Shown here: positions 5,958-6,750 of the stretch, piece after piece
Layout of the letters: each line of letters opens with the position of its first letter
How positions within the stretch are numbered: position 1 is the stretch's first letter
Origin: Patescibacteria group bacterium UBA1449
GTDB lineage: Bacteria; Patescibacteriota; Microgenomatia; UBA1400; UBA1449
Reading direction: 5' to 3'
Assembly: GCA_002335355.1 (NCBI GenBank)
Contig: DCTD01000037.1
Location: 28,390 to 35,139 of the forward strand
Length of the DNA: 6,750 nucleotides
Made by a program: the position numbers and the translations under genes
The notes under the pieces: model-generated
Told to the model about the DNA's origin: nothing
Seen by the model: the letters and a program-made list of their open reading frames with translations, nothing else
The model's database searches: none

Positions 5958-5966
5958 TGCTATAAT
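5958..5966 (+). promoter_or_regulatory. Extended -10 promoter of the DnaD gene
   Basis: TGCTATAAT combines a TG motif with a perfect TATAAT (5961-5966). A -35 at the right distance is poor (TTTCAT, 5938-5943), as is common for extended -10 promoters. Initiation near 5973 gives a leader of about 50 nt and places the tandem DnaA boxes roughly 75-100 bp upstream. Confidence 0.65.
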
Positions 5967-6009
5967 ATGCATGATAATCTGAAATACGGTAAAAACAGAA
6001 TAGCGACAG

Positions 6010-6020
6010 AGGGGTGGGTG
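6010..6020 (+). promoter_or_regulatory. Purine-rich ribosome site of the DnaD gene
   Basis: AGGGGTGGGTG precedes the ATG at 6025. AGGGG (6010-6014) at 10 nt, or the GGGTG at 4 nt, can pair with 16S rRNA; either supports this start. Confidence 0.6.
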
Positions 6021-6024
6021 AAAA

Positions 6025-6750
6025 ATGAGCAAAATATCATTATGTGCAGATGGTATTACTGACGTTACGATTGTGCCGAATATTTTTATTGATTACCACA
6101 TGCCTTCAGCGAGCGGAGCATATGTTAAAGTATATCTTTATTTGCTCCGTTGTTTAAACTCCGATGCGGCTGATGTGACCATATCATCACTGGCAGAGCA
6201 TCTGGACGACTCTGAAAAGGATATCATCCGTGCACTTATGTACTGGGAAAAACAAAAGCTGCTTACGCTTATACGCGACGAGAATAAGGAAATCATATCC
6301 ATTCACTTGAATGACCTGAGCGCCAGACCAGCTCCGGACTTCAAAATAAGCAATATGGATTCCGAGCTGGATGAAATCGCCGTCAGTATACATACCGAAT
6401 CAAAGCCGGCTGCCAGGCAGAGTTATCCGGCAAGCAAGATAAACGAGCTGACCAATAATGACGACATACGATATACCATGCATATAGTTGAGCTATATCT
6501 GGACAGGCCCCTGAAACCCATGGATATCCAGCTGATTCTGTACCTTTACGAGGAGCTCCATTTTTCTGCAGAGCTCATAATGTATTTGTATGAATACTGC
6601 GTGTCCAGAAACAAGAAAAGTCCCTCCTATATAGAAGCTGTTGCCCTTACCTGGGCGGAGAATGGTATTGACACCGAAGAAAAGGCCAAGGAAGCCACTT
6701 CGGTATATAATGAACATTTTAATGCCGTAAACAAGGCATTCGGAATGAAC
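6025..6750 (+). CDS. DnaD-domain primosome/replication protein (3' end outside window)
   Basis: The frame is open from the ATG to the right edge (242 codons, no stop). Residues about 1-95 look like the winged-helix N-terminal domain of DnaD/DnaB-type Firmicutes primosome proteins. That stretch includes GAYVKVYLYLLRCL (31-44), VTISSLAEHLDDSEKDIIRA (51-70) and a hydrophobic hairpin (to 95). A polar linker follows (about 96-140). Residues about 145-222 match the DnaD C-terminal domain, with its ending motif YIEAVALTWAENGIDT (Tyr202, Trp210, Gly-Ile 214-215, Thr217). In B. subtilis, DnaD and DnaB remodel DNA and help load the replicative helicase with DnaI. In Clostridia a DnaD-like gene often precedes a DnaC/DnaI-type loader, which may lie just beyond the edge. 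Its promoter is downstream of the DnaA-box cluster. I give no gene symbol because DnaD and DnaB-type paralogues cannot be separated here. Confidence 0.9.
   Translation, partial: MSKISLCADGITDVTIVPNIFIDYHMPSASGAYVKVYLYLLRCLNSDAADVTISSLAEHLDDSEKDIIRALMYWEKQKLLTLIRDENKEIISIHLNDLSARPAPDFKISNMDSELDEIAVSIHTESKPAARQSYPASKINELTNNDDIRYTMHIVELYLDRPLKPMDIQLILYLYEELHFSAELIMYLYEYCVSRNKKSPSYIEAVALTWAENGIDTEEKAKEATSVYNEHFNAVNKAFGMN

Noticed and set aside
6187..6717. Minus-strand open frames opposite the DnaD gene
   Set aside because: The plus-strand frame has clear DnaD motifs, a promoter and a ribosome site; the antisense frames have none.

Overview
The window appears to join two unrelated genomic backgrounds at about position 3495. 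The right part (about 3500-6750) looks like a spore-forming Clostridia chromosome, plausibly Lachnospiraceae-like. It carries spoVG on the minus strand, and divergently a complete Clostridia-type murC followed by the start of a DnaD-domain replication gene. The genes there have strong Shine-Dalgarno sites and recognisable sigma-A promoters. The left part (1-about 3499, minus strand) is a compact, overlapping gene string: pgeF-like (YfiH/laccase-domain) -> murC -> murB -> murA. It has no visible Shine-Dalgarno sites and divergent protein sequences. The MurC N-terminus (HFTGIKGVGMTALA) and the compact layout resemble Patescibacteria/CPR (Microgenomates-like) genomes; that placement is inference from family knowledge.

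Layout. 1-384 (-) is the N-terminal 128 codons of murA, running off the left edge. 386-1435 (-) is murB. 1392-2843 (-) is a first murC. 2836-about 3499 (-) is a pgeF-like gene that has lost its N-terminus and start codon where it meets the A7 run at 3493-3499. 3493-3520 is the hairpin terminator of spoVG, followed upstream by spoVG (3545-3838, -). 3839-4303 is an AT-rich divergent intergenic region with a sigma-A promoter on each strand and several short repeats. 4304-5707 (+) is a second, full-length murC. 5708-6024 is a 317-bp gap with about eight 9-mers resembling the DnaA box, including one perfect TTATCCACA, and an extended -10 promoter. 6025-6750 (+) is the open 3'-truncated DnaD-domain gene.

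Function. The left cluster covers the first cytoplasmic steps of peptidoglycan precursor synthesis (MurA and MurB make UDP-MurNAc; MurC adds L-Ala). The right murC performs the same MurC step in the Clostridia background. SpoVG is an RNA/DNA-binding developmental regulator. The DnaD-domain protein is expected to act in primosome assembly or helicase loading, and its promoter lies downstream of the DnaA-box cluster, which suggests control by DnaA. Two complete but dissimilar murC genes, plus a gene cut exactly at a homopolymer next to a foreign terminator, make a metagenome assembly chimera the simplest explanation. A real horizontal insertion is the alternative.
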